Positions 11,439 to 20,657 of a stretch of 64,000 bases of DNA are shown here, piece after piece; the stretch's first letter is position 1, and the number at the start of each line of letters is the position of its first letter. Under the pieces are notes generated by a model. That model did no database searches. It saw nothing but the letters and a program-made list of their open reading frames with translations, and was not told where the DNA came from. The position numbers and the translations under genes were made by a program. This DNA comes from Virgisporangium aurantiacum (GTDB taxonomy: Bacteria > Actinomycetota > Actinomycetes > Mycobacteriales > Micromonosporaceae), in assembly GCF_016863635.1 (NCBI RefSeq), contig NZ_BOPG01000019.1, positions 88,036 through 152,035 on the forward strand, read 5' to 3'.

Positions 11439-11996
11439 GTGAATCGTGTCGGAGTCTTCGCGGCGATCCTGCTCTCCCTGCTGGGGTCCGCCGGCTGCTC
11501 GGCGCAGGCCGGATCTCAGCAGGTCGACAGCGTGGACGGGCAGGTGGGCCCGCTTCGGCTGCTCCGCGTGGCGGTCGACTCCCCGGGCCCGCGCGGCAGC
11601 ATCCATGTCGCGGGGAACAGCGCCGCTCTGCTCCTGACGATCGCGAACTTCGGCGGGGCCGAGGACGTCCTCACCGCGGCGAGCACCGACGTCGCCCGGG
11701 AGGTCGTCCTCCGCGACGGCGACGCCGCTGCGCGGTCGCCCCTGCAGATGGCCGTACCCGCCAGCGGCGCCGCCGTTCTCCACGACGTCACCGGACCGCA
11801 CCTGGAGCTGTCCGGGCTGCGACGGCCCCTGCGCGGCGGGTCCAGTGTCGTCGTCACTTTCCAGTTCCGCGACGCCGGCCTGGTGACCATCCGGGTGCCG
11901 GTCCGTAGCTACACCGACGTCCCGGTCGATCGGATCTCTCAGCCCGATGGTGACCGGGACGCCCGAACCGCGCCACCACCCGACCGGCGCCCCTGA
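11439..11996 (+). CDS. PCu(A)C-like lipoprotein
   Basis: This 185-residue secreted lipoprotein has a hydrophobic leader ending LLGSAGC, where Cys at about residue 20 is the lipidation site. The following ~120 residues match the copper-chaperone PCu(A)C (DUF461) beta-sandwich layout, with ALLLTIANFGG, VPASGAAVL, GLRRPLRGG and VTIRVPV. The copper ligands expected in that family (H, M, M and HxM) are largely absent: the HxM position reads HLEL and the first ligand region reads VVLRDGD. Copper binding is therefore doubtful. A GGAGG ribosome site precedes the GTG start. Confidence 0.75.
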   Translation: MNRVGVFAAILLSLLGSAGCSAQAGSQQVDSVDGQVGPLRLLRVAVDSPGPRGSIHVAGNSAALLLTIANFGGAEDVLTAASTDVAREVVLRDGDAAARSPLQMAVPASGAAVLHDVTGPHLELSGLRRPLRGGSSVVVTFQFRDAGLVTIRVPVRSYTDVPVDRISQPDGDRDARTAPPPDRRP

Positions 11997-12020
11997 CTCC
12001 GCCCGCTGTCACCGGGTTCG

Positions 12021-12317
12021 TCAGGTGGCGGCGGGTTCCCGGCTCTCCGCTGGGTCGGTGGTCACGACATACACGTCGGCGCCGTTGCGCCATGCGCCGG
12101 CACCGGCCTTGACGGCCGCCCTGGCCAGCCGCCACTGCCGTCTGGCGAGTTCGGTCGGTGGCACCTCCATGTGGTCGATCCGACGCCGTGCCATCACCCC
12201 CAGGGCGACGGTGGCGACCCCGAGCCCGGCCATCCCGAGCGCCGCGGCCGCGGCCAGGAGCGCCGAGCTGGTGATGAGAAGCCGAGCGCTTGTCGTCTGC
12301 TGCGAGTCGTCGGTCAT
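12021..12317 (-). CDS. Small membrane protein
   Basis: This 98-residue protein has a Ser/Thr/Gln-rich N-terminus, one long hydrophobic stretch (LLAAAAALGMAGLGVATVALGV, possibly a hairpin) and an Arg-rich cytoplasmic-type tail. No family is recognised. A GGTGGGGA purine stretch precedes the ATG at 12317. It is transcribed alone and has a consensus palindrome 63 bp upstream, exactly the spacing seen at the HdeD gene. The 3' end faces the lipoprotein gene across 24 bp. Confidence 0.65.
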   Translation of the reverse strand: MTDDSQQTTSARLLITSSALLAAAAALGMAGLGVATVALGVMARRRIDHMEVPPTELARRQWRLARAAVKAGAGAWRNGADVYVVTTDPAESREPAAT

Positions 12318-12380
12318 GGGATCCCCACCCTTCGGTTGGCGTGTGTAGGCCCACCATCCAGACCGCAGGGCCCGGCGGCA

Positions 12381-12397
12381 TCGTCCGTACGGGATGA
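12381..12397. promoter_or_regulatory. TCAYCC-N5-GGRTGA palindrome, site 2
   Basis: TCGTCC-GTACG-GGATGA lies 63 bp upstream of the small membrane protein gene at 12317. It has one deviation, G for A at position 3. Confidence 0.55.
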
Positions 12398-12430
12398 TGC
12401 CGCGACGTCCACCCGGCGGCGATGACGGCG

Positions 12431-13048
12431 TCAGGATTCGGGACCGCTCCGGCGGAGCTGGAGCCCGACCACCACCTGCATCGCGCCGGTCAGGATGAAA
12501 CCCAGGCCGGTCATCAGGACCAGCACGCCCAGCGAGAAGCGCGGCACGAACAGGAAGACCAGCCCGAGCACGATCGAGATCAGACCGGTGGCGAGCAGCG
12601 CGACCCGCGACCCGCCGCGCTTCGCGTCGGCGGCCATGACCACCTCGGCGATCCCGCTCAGCAACCATGTCACGGCCACCACGACCGCGAGCAGCTCCAC
12701 GGTGCGGACGAGGTCGCGCAAGCACGCCACGCCGACGATGACGAGGACGACGCCCACGATGCCGGACAGCATCTGCCGCCCCACACCCCGGCCGGAGACG
12801 AACGCGCTGAAGATGCGCACCAGCCCGCCGAGCAGCAGCCAGAGCCCGGCCAGTGCCGCCATCACCTTGAGCGTCGCCGTGGGCCAGCCCACCACGACGA
12901 TGCCGAGCAGCACCGACACGATCCCCAGCCCGACGACGGACCACCAGGGGAACAGGCCGGAATCGCGGATCACCACCTGCTGGCTGGCGAGGCTGGGGCG
13001 CAGGCCCGCCGGGGCCTCGGCACCCGGTGTCGCCGGACTGTCAGTCAT
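12431..13048 (-). CDS. HdeD-family (DUF308) membrane protein
   Basis: This 205-residue protein has six membrane helices in three similar hairpins, typical of the HdeD/DUF308 family. The first member of that family is linked to acid resistance in Escherichia coli. Recognisable stretches are GIVSVLLGIVVVGWP and LISIVLGLVFLFVP. The N-terminal 28 residues are hydrophilic. The gene stands alone, and an exact consensus palindrome lies 63 bp upstream, suggesting stress-dependent expression. Confidence 0.85.
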   Translation of the reverse strand: MTDSPATPGAEAPAGLRPSLASQQVVIRDSGLFPWWSVVGLGIVSVLLGIVVVGWPTATLKVMAALAGLWLLLGGLVRIFSAFVSGRGVGRQMLSGIVGVVLVIVGVACLRDLVRTVELLAVVVAVTWLLSGIAEVVMAADAKRGGSRVALLATGLISIVLGLVFLFVPRFSLGVLVLMTGLGFILTGAMQVVVGLQLRRSGPES

Positions 13049-13111
13049 GGTCGTCTCCCGGTGCTCGTCGACGGTCGCCCCACAGGGTCCGTCTCCGCCC
13101 GCGCCCGCACC

Positions 13112-13128
13112 TCATCCCGATCGGGTGA
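13112..13128. promoter_or_regulatory. TCAYCC-N5-GGRTGA palindrome, site 3 (exact)
   Basis: TCATCC-CGATC-GGGTGA is an exact match and nearly a continuous palindrome (CCCGATCGGG core). It lies 63 bp upstream of the HdeD gene. Confidence 0.65.
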
Positions 13129-13165
13129 GAACGCATGACGGCACGGTGAGCCGCCCGAGCCACGA

Positions 13166-13666
13166 TCAGCGGCTGTCGTGGCGGGCCTGACGCCGCGCAC
13201 CCACCGCCCGGGTGGAGGCGTGGCGCTTGGGCAGACCCAGGTGGTCCGGCCGGCGGTCGAGCCGCTGCGCGACGCGCCCGTCGGTTCTTTCGGCGGCCGG
13301 CGCCGCTGGGGGCGCCGTGTTCCGGGCGTTCCGCGCCTCGGCCAGCCGTTCGGCGCGCAGCGCGCGAGCACTGGCGCGGGCCGCCGCCGCGAGGCGGGCG
13401 CTGACCCGGGCCAGCGCGTCCTCGAACACCTCGGCCTTGGTCCGGTTGCGGGTGTTCTTCGGGTACGCCCTCCCCCGGCCGCCCACCTCCTCGATGCGGG
13501 CCGCCGCCCGGCGGCGGTACAGCTTGACGTACTTGTCCCGGGCGCGCCGCACGCGGGTGTGCAGCTCGACCAGCCCGTCCTCGTCCAGCTCGGCAAGCCG
13601 CGCGCGCTCGGTCTCCCGGACCAGCGACAGCTCGTTCTCGGTCAGCGAGTTCAGAAGTGCGTTCAT
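13166..13666 (-). CDS. Conserved basic hypothetical protein
   Basis: This 166-residue, strongly basic and helical protein starts MNALLNSLTENEL. Its central stretch, KNTRNRTKAEVFEDALARVS, is followed by Ala/Arg-rich helices. It looks like a conserved actinobacterial family of unknown role; nucleic-acid or protein binding is only suggested by its charge. The ATG at 13666 was preferred because GGGAAG lies 9 nt upstream. A longer frame from 13708 lacks a ribosome site. It follows the alpha/beta-hydrolase gene by 45 bp on the same strand and probably shares its transcript. Confidence 0.65.
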   Translation of the reverse strand: MNALLNSLTENELSLVRETERARLAELDEDGLVELHTRVRRARDKYVKLYRRRAAARIEEVGGRGRAYPKNTRNRTKAEVFEDALARVSARLAAAARASARALRAERLAEARNARNTAPPAAPAAERTDGRVAQRLDRRPDHLGLPKRHASTRAVGARRQARHDSR

Positions 13667-13711
13667 ACCGTGGCGCTTCCCGTGATGGTCTGGCGTGGAA
13701 TCCGTCACCGA

Positions 13712-15457
13712 TCAGCCGTCGGAGGACATCAGCTCGGTGAGTGCGGTGGTGCGGTCAGCGGTCCAACCGTCCGGCGGGGCGATCCTGGCCCAGGCCGCGA
13801 CCGGGAGCGACCCGAAGTTGTGGCCGTGGCCGGCGGGCACCCCGTTCGCGAACGCCATGTCCGCCGACACCTGCCAGAACGTCACGAACGGGAACCACCG
13901 CATGCTGGGCAGGACGTCCGATCCCCGGGGCTCGGCCAACCAGTCGGGACGGCGCACCATCAGCCGCGGCGACCACCAGGTGATCGGATCGGACGGGTAC
14001 TGCAGGTAGACGACCCGTGGGTTCTCCCAGACCGTGTCCGGCCGGTCGAGATCCGCCGGAACGGCGGCGAACCGCACCGTTGAGCCCCGCTCGTAGACCG
14101 GCAGAACCTCGGAGCTGCCCGGGTCGCGGTCCGTGACGAGTTCTCCCCACAACTGGTTGCCGTTGGGGGGCCCGATCAACAGCATCCCGTCGGTGCGGTT
14201 GCGGATGTCGTCCGGGCCGCTGAACGCCGCCTCGGCGCCGAACGAGCCGAGGCTCTCGCCGAAGACGAGCAGCTTGGGACGCTGATCGCGGGGAAGCCGC
14301 GACCACACGCCGTACACCTGGTCGAACAGGTCCCGGCCGGCCTCCCGGGCCCGGCTCTGGTCGACCAGGAACGAGATCGCGCTGGGCAGGTACGAGTACT
14401 GCGTCGCGACGAGAGCCGTGTCGCCGTTGTACATGTACTCCAGCGGCTCGACCGCCTGCCGGTTGACCCAACCGGTGCCGGTGGTGGTGATCACGCACAG
14501 CACCCGGCGCTGGAACGCGCCGGTGCGCTGCAGTTCCCGCACCGCCAACGCGGCCCGCTCCCGGGAGGTCGGCGCCGACTCCAGGCCCACGTAGACGCGG
14601 ATGGGTGGCTTCGCTCCCGTCCCGCCGAAGTCCTCCAGGGCATCGGTGCGTGGCCCGCCCGAGATGAAGATGCGGCCCTGGTTGCCCAGCGACTCCCAGG
14701 AGACCAACGAGTCCGGTCCGCCGGAGCGCATCGGGTCGTCGGGCGCCTCCACGTCGGGGCGCGTCTCACCGTTGACGGCGCGGAACGCCCCGTCCGCGAC
14801 GGCGAACATCCCGTCCAGGACGACGCCGTTCAGCACGCCGAGAAGCAGCACCACGACGACGGTCGCCGCGATCACCTGGGCGGCCGCCGCCGGGATCCAC
14901 CGGCCCAGCAGGCCGGCGAGGCTCCGGGTCGCCCGCCGTAGCAGCCGGAACAGGCCGACGAATCCGGCCGCGGTCACCACGGCGATCGGCAGCACGAGGA
15001 CGAAGGCGAACCCCGGTGGGGAGTCGACGTCCATGAGACGGTGGATCTCGCGTTGCCACATGGCGCCCAGCACGAGGAACGTCACCGCCGCGACCGTCGC
15101 CAGCGCGGCGAACACCTTCCACGCCATCGGACCGGGCGACGGTTGGGGCCGCCCGGACAGGTGGCGGGCCACCCAGACCCCGAGGGTTCCGAGGCCGTAC
15201 CCGATCGCGGCCAGGAGTCCGCTGATGAGGCCCTGGAACAGGATTCCGCGCGGCAGCAGCGAGGGGGTCAACGATATGCAGAAGAACACGGTGGCCACGA
15301 CGAGCCCGACGAAACTGTACCGCCACCGGCGGAGGAACCGGCCCCAGCGTCCGCCCGACGGTGTTTCGTCGGGCCCGGACCGGGCCTCTCCGGTGGCGGG
15401 TGCGGGCTCCCGGACGGCGTCGCTGACCCGGTTCTCATCGTGCGTCGTGTCGTCCAC
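13712..15457 (-). CDS. Membrane alpha/beta-hydrolase (DUF2319-type)
   Basis: This ~581-residue protein has a cytoplasmic tail, then about five membrane helices (FVGLVVATVFFCISLTPSLL onward) and an extracytoplasmic alpha/beta-hydrolase-like domain. The nucleophile elbow FGESLGSFG matches GxSxG. Late stretches are VYLQYPSDPITWW and the C-terminal GHGHNFG, whose His could complete the triad. Membrane proteins of this type are widespread in actinobacteria and their substrates are unknown. The GTG at 15457 has AGGAG 8 nt upstream and is preferred; an ATG at 15541 would add 28 residues. Confidence 0.75.
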   Translation of the reverse strand: MDDTTHDENRVSDAVREPAPATGEARSGPDETPSGGRWGRFLRRWRYSFVGLVVATVFFCISLTPSLLPRGILFQGLISGLLAAIGYGLGTLGVWVARHLSGRPQPSPGPMAWKVFAALATVAAVTFLVLGAMWQREIHRLMDVDSPPGFAFVLVLPIAVVTAAGFVGLFRLLRRATRSLAGLLGRWIPAAAAQVIAATVVVVLLLGVLNGVVLDGMFAVADGAFRAVNGETRPDVEAPDDPMRSGGPDSLVSWESLGNQGRIFISGGPRTDALEDFGGTGAKPPIRVYVGLESAPTSRERAALAVRELQRTGAFQRRVLCVITTTGTGWVNRQAVEPLEYMYNGDTALVATQYSYLPSAISFLVDQSRAREAGRDLFDQVYGVWSRLPRDQRPKLLVFGESLGSFGAEAAFSGPDDIRNRTDGMLLIGPPNGNQLWGELVTDRDPGSSEVLPVYERGSTVRFAAVPADLDRPDTVWENPRVVYLQYPSDPITWWSPRLMVRRPDWLAEPRGSDVLPSMRWFPFVTFWQVSADMAFANGVPAGHGHNFGSLPVAAWARIAPPDGWTADRTTALTELMSSDG

Positions 15458-15573
15458 GCGATGCTCCTGCCACTCGTGACGGACCGGCCCTCGTCGCCTC
15501 CACGGTGGATCCGCCGACGTCTCCCGTGCGTCCTCCTCCACAGGTGATTGTGCGACGCGGGCGGATCAATCAA

Positions 15574-15590
15574 TCATCCGCGGCGGGGGA
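15574..15590. promoter_or_regulatory. Weak TCAYCC-N5-GGRTGA palindrome, site 4
   Basis: TCATCC-GCGGC-GGGGGA has a perfect left half and a degraded right half. It lies 68 bp before the DUF1269 gene at 15659 and 116 bp before the divergent hydrolase gene. It is the weakest member of the set. Confidence 0.35.
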
Positions 15591-15658
15591 TACACCAACG
15601 CGACCGCACCACGACAGTATTCGTCGCACCCTTCCTCGGAATCTCTCGCGGAGGAGCC

Positions 15659-16144
15659 ATGTCAGAGCTGATCATCATCGGATACGACGACCACGACACC
15701 GCTGAGAGAGCCTACGAGAAGGTGCAGTCGCTGCGGAGCACGCACATCGTCGAACTCGCGGGGCTGGCCGTGGTCACCGTCGATTCTGACGGGAAGAGCC
15801 ACGTGGACACTCCCGGAAAGCAGGTCACCGACTCGGCATTGTCCGGTGCGCTCTTCGGCATGATATTCGGTGTTCTTTTCGTGGTTCCGTTCGCCGGAAT
15901 GATCGTCGGTGGCGCGATCGGCGCGTTGATGGGCCGGCTGGCGAAGTCCGGCATCAACGCGTCGTTCCGCGAGCGGATCGACACGTTGCTCGCTCCCGGC
16001 CGTGGGGCCGTCGTCATCATGGCCAAGAGGATCACGCAGGACAAGTTCAGCGACGCCATGCGCCCGTTCGGCGGTGAGGTACTGCAGACGTCACTGTCCA
16101 ACGAGGACGAGAGAGAACTCGTCGAGGGGCTCGCCGGCTCGTAG
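15659..16144 (+). CDS. DUF1269-family membrane-associated protein, copy 1
   Basis: This 161-residue protein begins MSELIIIGYDDHDTAERAYE with a ferredoxin-like alpha/beta segment. A Gly-rich hydrophobic hairpin (ALFGMIFGVLFVVPFAGMIVGGAIGALMG) follows, then a conserved C-terminal region ending GGEVLQTSLSNEDER. This is the DUF1269 layout, whose function is unknown. It is about the same length as, and clearly related to, the copy at 22125-22610. GGAGGAG precedes the ATG. The gene is 9 bp from the ThrE gene and cotranscribed with it. Confidence 0.88.
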   Translation: MSELIIIGYDDHDTAERAYEKVQSLRSTHIVELAGLAVVTVDSDGKSHVDTPGKQVTDSALSGALFGMIFGVLFVVPFAGMIVGGAIGALMGRLAKSGINASFRERIDTLLAPGRGAVVIMAKRITQDKFSDAMRPFGGEVLQTSLSNEDERELVEGLAGS

Positions 16145-16153
16145 CCGGCGCCG

Positions 16154-17575
16154 ATGCCTGCAGCGTCCGTACTGCCGCCGTTGGCCACGAGTTCCCCTGC
16201 GGTGATGCGGTACGGCATCACGGTGTCCATGCTGCTCGCGGCCGTGGGCGCCTTGCTGGTCACGGGCGCGGTTGTGCTCGCGATCGGCCGCCGGGCCGAG
16301 CGTGTCACCCGCCGCACGAGCGACCCGCGACCGCCGGAGCCGGGTGTCTCCGGGTCGCTCGTGCCGTTCCTCGTGGCGCTGGGACAGGCGCTGATCGACG
16401 GCGGCGAGCCGGTGTCCTCGGTTCAGCAGAGCCTGGGCCGGGTGGCGGCGGTCAACGGCGTTCCGGACGCGGAGGCCGTCGTCCTGGCGACGGCGCTGTT
16501 CGTCACCGCGCCCACTCTGGGTACGGTGCAGACCGCGGTCGCACCCGCCGGCACCGAGCAGCTCCGCCTGGAACAGATGGACGCCCTCCACCGGCTCGTC
16601 CGGTCAGCGGAGCGCGGTCAGGTCCGGCCGGCTGACGGGCTGGACGAGCTCAACCGGATCCGCCTACTGCCGCCGGCGTTCGGGCCGGCGGTCCGGGTGG
16701 CCGGTTACACGCTGCTGACGACCGGGCTCGCCCTGGTACTGCGGGCCGATTGGACCGGCCTGTGGGCCGCTGTGCTGCTCGGGGCGGGGGTCGGCCTGCT
16801 GCAACTGGCGACGGACCGGGCGCCGGCGCGGTGGCAGCCGTTTCTTCCACCGGCGTGCGCTTTCGGCGTGGCGACCGCGGCCTTCCTGCTCGCCCGGCTC
16901 GTCCCGGGCACGGGTGTGTTGGCGCCGCTGGCCGCGCCGCTGGTGACGTTTCTTCCCGGCGCGCTGCTGACCACGGCGGCGATCGAGCTGGCCACCGGGC
17001 AGATGATTTCCGGAGCCGGTCGGCTGGCGTCCGGCAGCATGCGCCTGTTCCTGCTGGCGCTCGGCATGACCAGCGCGGCCGAGCTTGTCGGTGCCCCGGC
17101 CAGTACCGTCGTCGGGATCAGCGCACAGCCGTTGCCGACCTGGACGACCTGGATCGGCGTCGCTCTCTTCGGCACGGGTATCGTGCTGCACCACTGCGCT
17201 CGCCTCGCCTCGCTCGGATGGCTGCTGCTGGTGCTCTACATCGCGTACGCGGGGCAGGTCGTCGGAGGGTTCTTCCTTGGCGGGGTCGTGTCGGCTTTCG
17301 TCGGAGCGGTGCTCATGACCCCGGTCGCCCGGCTGGTCGCGCGTGCGGCGAACGGGCCACCGGCGCCCGTCAGCGTCCTGCCCGCCTTCTGGCTGCTGGT
17401 GCCGGGAGCGCTCGGTCTGCTGGGAGTGACCAAGTACCTCGGTGCCGACCCGCTGGACGCTCTCGACACCTTGCTCACCACCGCGGCGACGATGGTCGCC
17501 GTCGCGCTCGGCGTGCTGCTCGGCAGCGAGATCCGCTGGGCCGGCCACCCGGCAGGTCAGCGGAAGACACGCTAG
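16154..17575 (+). CDS. ThrE-family threonine/serine exporter, copy 1
   Basis: This 473-residue inner-membrane protein matches the ThrE family, which pairs a DUF1212 half with a DUF3815-like half. A cytoplasmic N-terminal domain (FLVALGQALIDGGEPVSSVQQSLGRVAA) precedes about ten helices. LVTFLPGALLTTAAIELATGQMISGAGRLASG and FWLLVPGALGLLG are typical. Export of threonine or serine is known for characterised members; the actual substrate here is inferred. The stop TAG overlaps the stop of the convergent exchanger gene (CTAG, 17572-17575). A paralogue lies at 41864-43198. Confidence 0.85.
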   Translation: MPAASVLPPLATSSPAVMRYGITVSMLLAAVGALLVTGAVVLAIGRRAERVTRRTSDPRPPEPGVSGSLVPFLVALGQALIDGGEPVSSVQQSLGRVAAVNGVPDAEAVVLATALFVTAPTLGTVQTAVAPAGTEQLRLEQMDALHRLVRSAERGQVRPADGLDELNRIRLLPPAFGPAVRVAGYTLLTTGLALVLRADWTGLWAAVLLGAGVGLLQLATDRAPARWQPFLPPACAFGVATAAFLLARLVPGTGVLAPLAAPLVTFLPGALLTTAAIELATGQMISGAGRLASGSMRLFLLALGMTSAAELVGAPASTVVGISAQPLPTWTTWIGVALFGTGIVLHHCARLASLGWLLLVLYIAYAGQVVGGFFLGGVVSAFVGAVLMTPVARLVARAANGPPAPVSVLPAFWLLVPGALGLLGVTKYLGADPLDALDTLLTTAATMVAVALGVLLGSEIRWAGHPAGQRKTR

Positions 17576-19137
17576 ATGGCGATGAAACCGGCCCACAGGC
17601 CGGCGACTCCGGTGACTCCGGCGGCCACGATGATGACGCAGAGCGCGATCTCGGTGGGCGTGAACAGCCTGCGGCCCCGTTCGCTGCGGGCCTTTACGTA
17701 GAGCAGGGTGCCCGGAGCGAGAATGATCGAGCACAACAGCAGGAACTCCAGGCCGGCGGCCTCGAACAGGAACAGTATGTAGACCGTCGCGATACCCGCG
17801 ATGATCGTCTCCTTGCGGCGGGTCCGGCCGGTCACGTCCTCGTAGGACTCGCCGGTGAGGCCGAGCTTCAGTGCGTACGCGGCGGCGAGGAAGTACGGGA
17901 TCAGCGCGAGGCTGGTGCAGAGGTCGAGCATGAAGTTCAGGGCGTCGGTCAGGACGAGGGTCGCGGCGAGGAGTCCCTGGACCGCCAGCGAGGTGACGAC
18001 CAGCGCGGTGATCGGCGTCGCTTTGTCGTTCTCCCTGCCGAGGAAGGCCGGGAAGTCCTCGTTGTGGGCCGGTATGTACATCACCTCGGCGGCCATCAGG
18101 GTCCAGGCGAGGTACGCGCCGAGGACGGAGATGATGACGCCGGCGCTGATGAACCAGCGGCCCCAGTCGCCGACGACGTGCTCGAACACGCCGATCATCG
18201 AGGGCTGCCGCGTCCCGGCGATCTCCGGCTGGGCCATCACCGCGTAGCTCGACAACGTCACCAGGGCGAAAATCGACAGGACCATCAGGAAGCCCAGGAC
18301 GGTAGCCCGGCCGACGTCCTGGCGCCTCTTGGCGTAGCGGGAGTAGACGCTCGCACCCTCGATGCCGAGGAACACGAACGTCGTGATGATCATGGTGTTG
18401 CGGACCTGGTCGTTGATCGAGCCGAGGTCGCCGTAGCCGGAGGCGGTCCAGTTGTCGGCGAAGACGCCCGCGTCGAAGGCGATGAACAGCACGACGATGA
18501 AGACCAGGATCGGAATGATCTTGAGGATGGTCACGATCCGGTTGATGACGGCCGCGTCGCGGACTCCCCGCGCGATGAGGTAGTGGAACAGCCAGACGCC
18601 CACGGTGGATACCGCCACCGCGAGGACGGTGTCACCGTCGCCGAAGGCGGGAAAGAACGCGCCGAGCGTCGCGTTGATGAACACCCAGTAGAACGCGTTG
18701 CCGGCGATCGCGCTCGCCCAGAAACCGAACGCGGAGTTGAAGCCGACGTAGTCGCCGAAGCCCGCCTTGGCGTAGATGAACACGCCCGAGTCGAGATCGG
18801 GTTTGCGGACGGCGAGGTTCTGGAACACGAAGGCGAGCATCAACATCCCCGCCCCGGCGATCGCCCACGCGATCAGCGACCCCAGGATGCCGGTAGCCAC
18901 ACCGAAGCGGGCCGGCAGCGAGAACACGCCGGCGCCGACCATGCTGCCGACCACCATCGCGGTGAGGGTGGGCATGGTCATCTTGCCCGGCGTCACGACC
19001 GGGGAGTCCGCGACCGAAGCGCCGTCGGGCGAGCTGTGAGCGGCCGCCGTGCCGTCGACCGAGGTGTGAACGGGCGAGGCGTGAACGGCCGAGGTGCCGG
19101 CGACCGAGGTGCCCGTCGTGGGTACTGTGTCTGCCAT
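17572..19137 (-). CDS. APC-family basic amino-acid antiporter (ArcD-like)
   Basis: This 521-residue transporter has 12-13 helices of the APC basic amino acid/polyamine antiporter subfamily. MPTLTAMVVGSMVGAGVFSLP marks helix 1. A 50-residue Ser/Thr/His/Val-rich N-terminal extension with repeated VHTSV/VHASP-like units is unusual. By context it should exchange arginine for ornithine for the deiminase encoded two genes upstream. It starts 2 bp after the NhaC stop and ends the operon. Confidence 0.85.
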   Translation of the reverse strand: MADTVPTTGTSVAGTSAVHASPVHTSVDGTAAAHSSPDGASVADSPVVTPGKMTMPTLTAMVVGSMVGAGVFSLPARFGVATGILGSLIAWAIAGAGMLMLAFVFQNLAVRKPDLDSGVFIYAKAGFGDYVGFNSAFGFWASAIAGNAFYWVFINATLGAFFPAFGDGDTVLAVAVSTVGVWLFHYLIARGVRDAAVINRIVTILKIIPILVFIVVLFIAFDAGVFADNWTASGYGDLGSINDQVRNTMIITTFVFLGIEGASVYSRYAKRRQDVGRATVLGFLMVLSIFALVTLSSYAVMAQPEIAGTRQPSMIGVFEHVVGDWGRWFISAGVIISVLGAYLAWTLMAAEVMYIPAHNEDFPAFLGRENDKATPITALVVTSLAVQGLLAATLVLTDALNFMLDLCTSLALIPYFLAAAYALKLGLTGESYEDVTGRTRRKETIIAGIATVYILFLFEAAGLEFLLLCSIILAPGTLLYVKARSERGRRLFTPTEIALCVIIVAAGVTGVAGLWAGFIAI

Positions 19138-19139
19138 TG

Positions 19140-20627
19140 TCAGTCGCTCCGTCCTGGTGGCGGGTCGAGCTCGACCGGCTCGACCTTCTCGATCTTGAAT
19201 CCGGTGAAGCCGTACAACACGCTCAGTACGGGACTCGCATAGCAGAAGACGGCGTACGGCAGGTACAGCAGCGTGGAGACGCCGAGCGTGGCGCCCATGA
19301 ACGCGCCGCACGAGTTCCATGGGACCAGCGGGGAGGTGACGGTTCCGCTGTCGGCGGTCAGCCGGGACAGGTTCGTCGGGGCCAGGCCGCGCCGGGCAAA
19401 CTCGGCCCGGAAGACGCGCGCCGGCAGTACCAGGGCGATGTACTGGTCGCCGGCGACGACGTTCAGGCCGAAGGCACACGCGAAGACGGTGAGGAACAGC
19501 CGCCCCGTGCTCTTGGCGGCGGCGACCATCGGGTCGACCAGTCGCGAGATCAACCCGAACTTCTCCAGCAGGACGCCGAACGTCACCGCTCCGAAGATCA
19601 GCCACAGCGTGAACAGCATGCTCGACATGCCGCCGCGCGAGACCAACCGGTCGATCTCTTCGAGGCCGGTGTCGGCATGGAACCCGGTCGCCATCGTCAA
19701 CCAGGTCGCCTTGATCGACTCCACCACCGCGTTGCCCTGCCCGGCGACGAAGTCCGCGACGACCTGGCGCTGGGTGAACGCCGCCAGCACGCCGGCGAAC
19801 AGCGCCGACCCGAGCAGGGCCAACGACGCCGGCGCCTTACGCACCGACAGCACGATCAGCAGCAGCAACGGCAACAGGTTCACCGGGCTGATCCAGAACA
19901 GCTTGTCCAGGTCGGCCAGCTCGGTGGCCGTCGACACGTCGTCGTCCACGTTCGGAGCCTTGACCCAGCCCAGGACGAAGAAGACGACCAGCGCGATCAG
20001 AAACGCCGGCACCGACGTCCAGACCTGCCGCTTGATGTGCTCGCGCGGATCGACCCCGACCATCTGAGCGGTCAGAACCGTGGTCTCCGACAACGGCGAG
20101 GTCTTGTCGCCGAGGTACGCCCCCGAGATCACCGCACCCGCCGTGATCCCGGGCGAGAGGCCAAGCAGGTCACCGATACCGACCAGGCCGACCCCGATCG
20201 TGGCCGCGGTGGTCCAGGAACTGCCGATACTCAGCGCGACGATCCCGCAGATGATCGCCGTCGCCGCGTAGAACCACGACGGCGACAGCACCTGGATCCC
20301 GTAGTAGACGAGCGTCGGAATGGTGCCGGACAGGTTCCAGGTACCGATCAGCGCGCCGACCGCCAGCAGGATGAACATGGCGCTGGTCACCGAGGCGATC
20401 GCCTCCTGGCCGGCGCTCTGCACCTCTTCCCAGCTGTGCCCGTTCTTCAGCGCGATCAACGCCGCGATCGCGGCACACACCACCAGAGCCACCTGGATCG
20501 GCCCGTCCAGGGCGTCCAGACCGAACAGCGCCAGCGCACTGGCGATCAGCCCGGCGAGCGCGACCAGCGGGAGCACGGCGTCGAACATCGACGGTCGCCT
20601 CGTGGTCGGGACCTGGTGCTTCGTCAT
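19140..20627 (-). CDS. NhaC-family Na+/H+ antiporter
   Basis: This 495-residue protein has about 11-12 membrane helices and NhaC-family signatures such as IGSSWTTAATIGVGLVGIG, SGAYLGDKTSPLSETTVL and SRLTADSGTVTSPLVPWNSCGAFM. Characterised members exchange sodium or another solute for protons at the cytoplasmic membrane. In an arginine-deiminase operon it may maintain pH or carry an organic substrate, which is inference. It lies 30 bp after arcA and 2 bp before the ArcD-like gene. Confidence 0.85.
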   Translation of the reverse strand: MTKHQVPTTRRPSMFDAVLPLVALAGLIASALALFGLDALDGPIQVALVVCAAIAALIALKNGHSWEEVQSAGQEAIASVTSAMFILLAVGALIGTWNLSGTIPTLVYYGIQVLSPSWFYAATAIICGIVALSIGSSWTTAATIGVGLVGIGDLLGLSPGITAGAVISGAYLGDKTSPLSETTVLTAQMVGVDPREHIKRQVWTSVPAFLIALVVFFVLGWVKAPNVDDDVSTATELADLDKLFWISPVNLLPLLLLIVLSVRKAPASLALLGSALFAGVLAAFTQRQVVADFVAGQGNAVVESIKATWLTMATGFHADTGLEEIDRLVSRGGMSSMLFTLWLIFGAVTFGVLLEKFGLISRLVDPMVAAAKSTGRLFLTVFACAFGLNVVAGDQYIALVLPARVFRAEFARRGLAPTNLSRLTADSGTVTSPLVPWNSCGAFMGATLGVSTLLYLPYAVFCYASPVLSVLYGFTGFKIEKVEPVELDPPPGRSD

Positions 20628-20657
20628 GATTACGCCTCCAGGTCCCCCAGCGCGTTC

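Noticed and set aside
12408..12428. TCCACC...GATGA-like sequence near the HdeD stop
   Set aside because: Spacing is wrong by at least one base and it lies at a gene end, so it was not counted among the palindromes.
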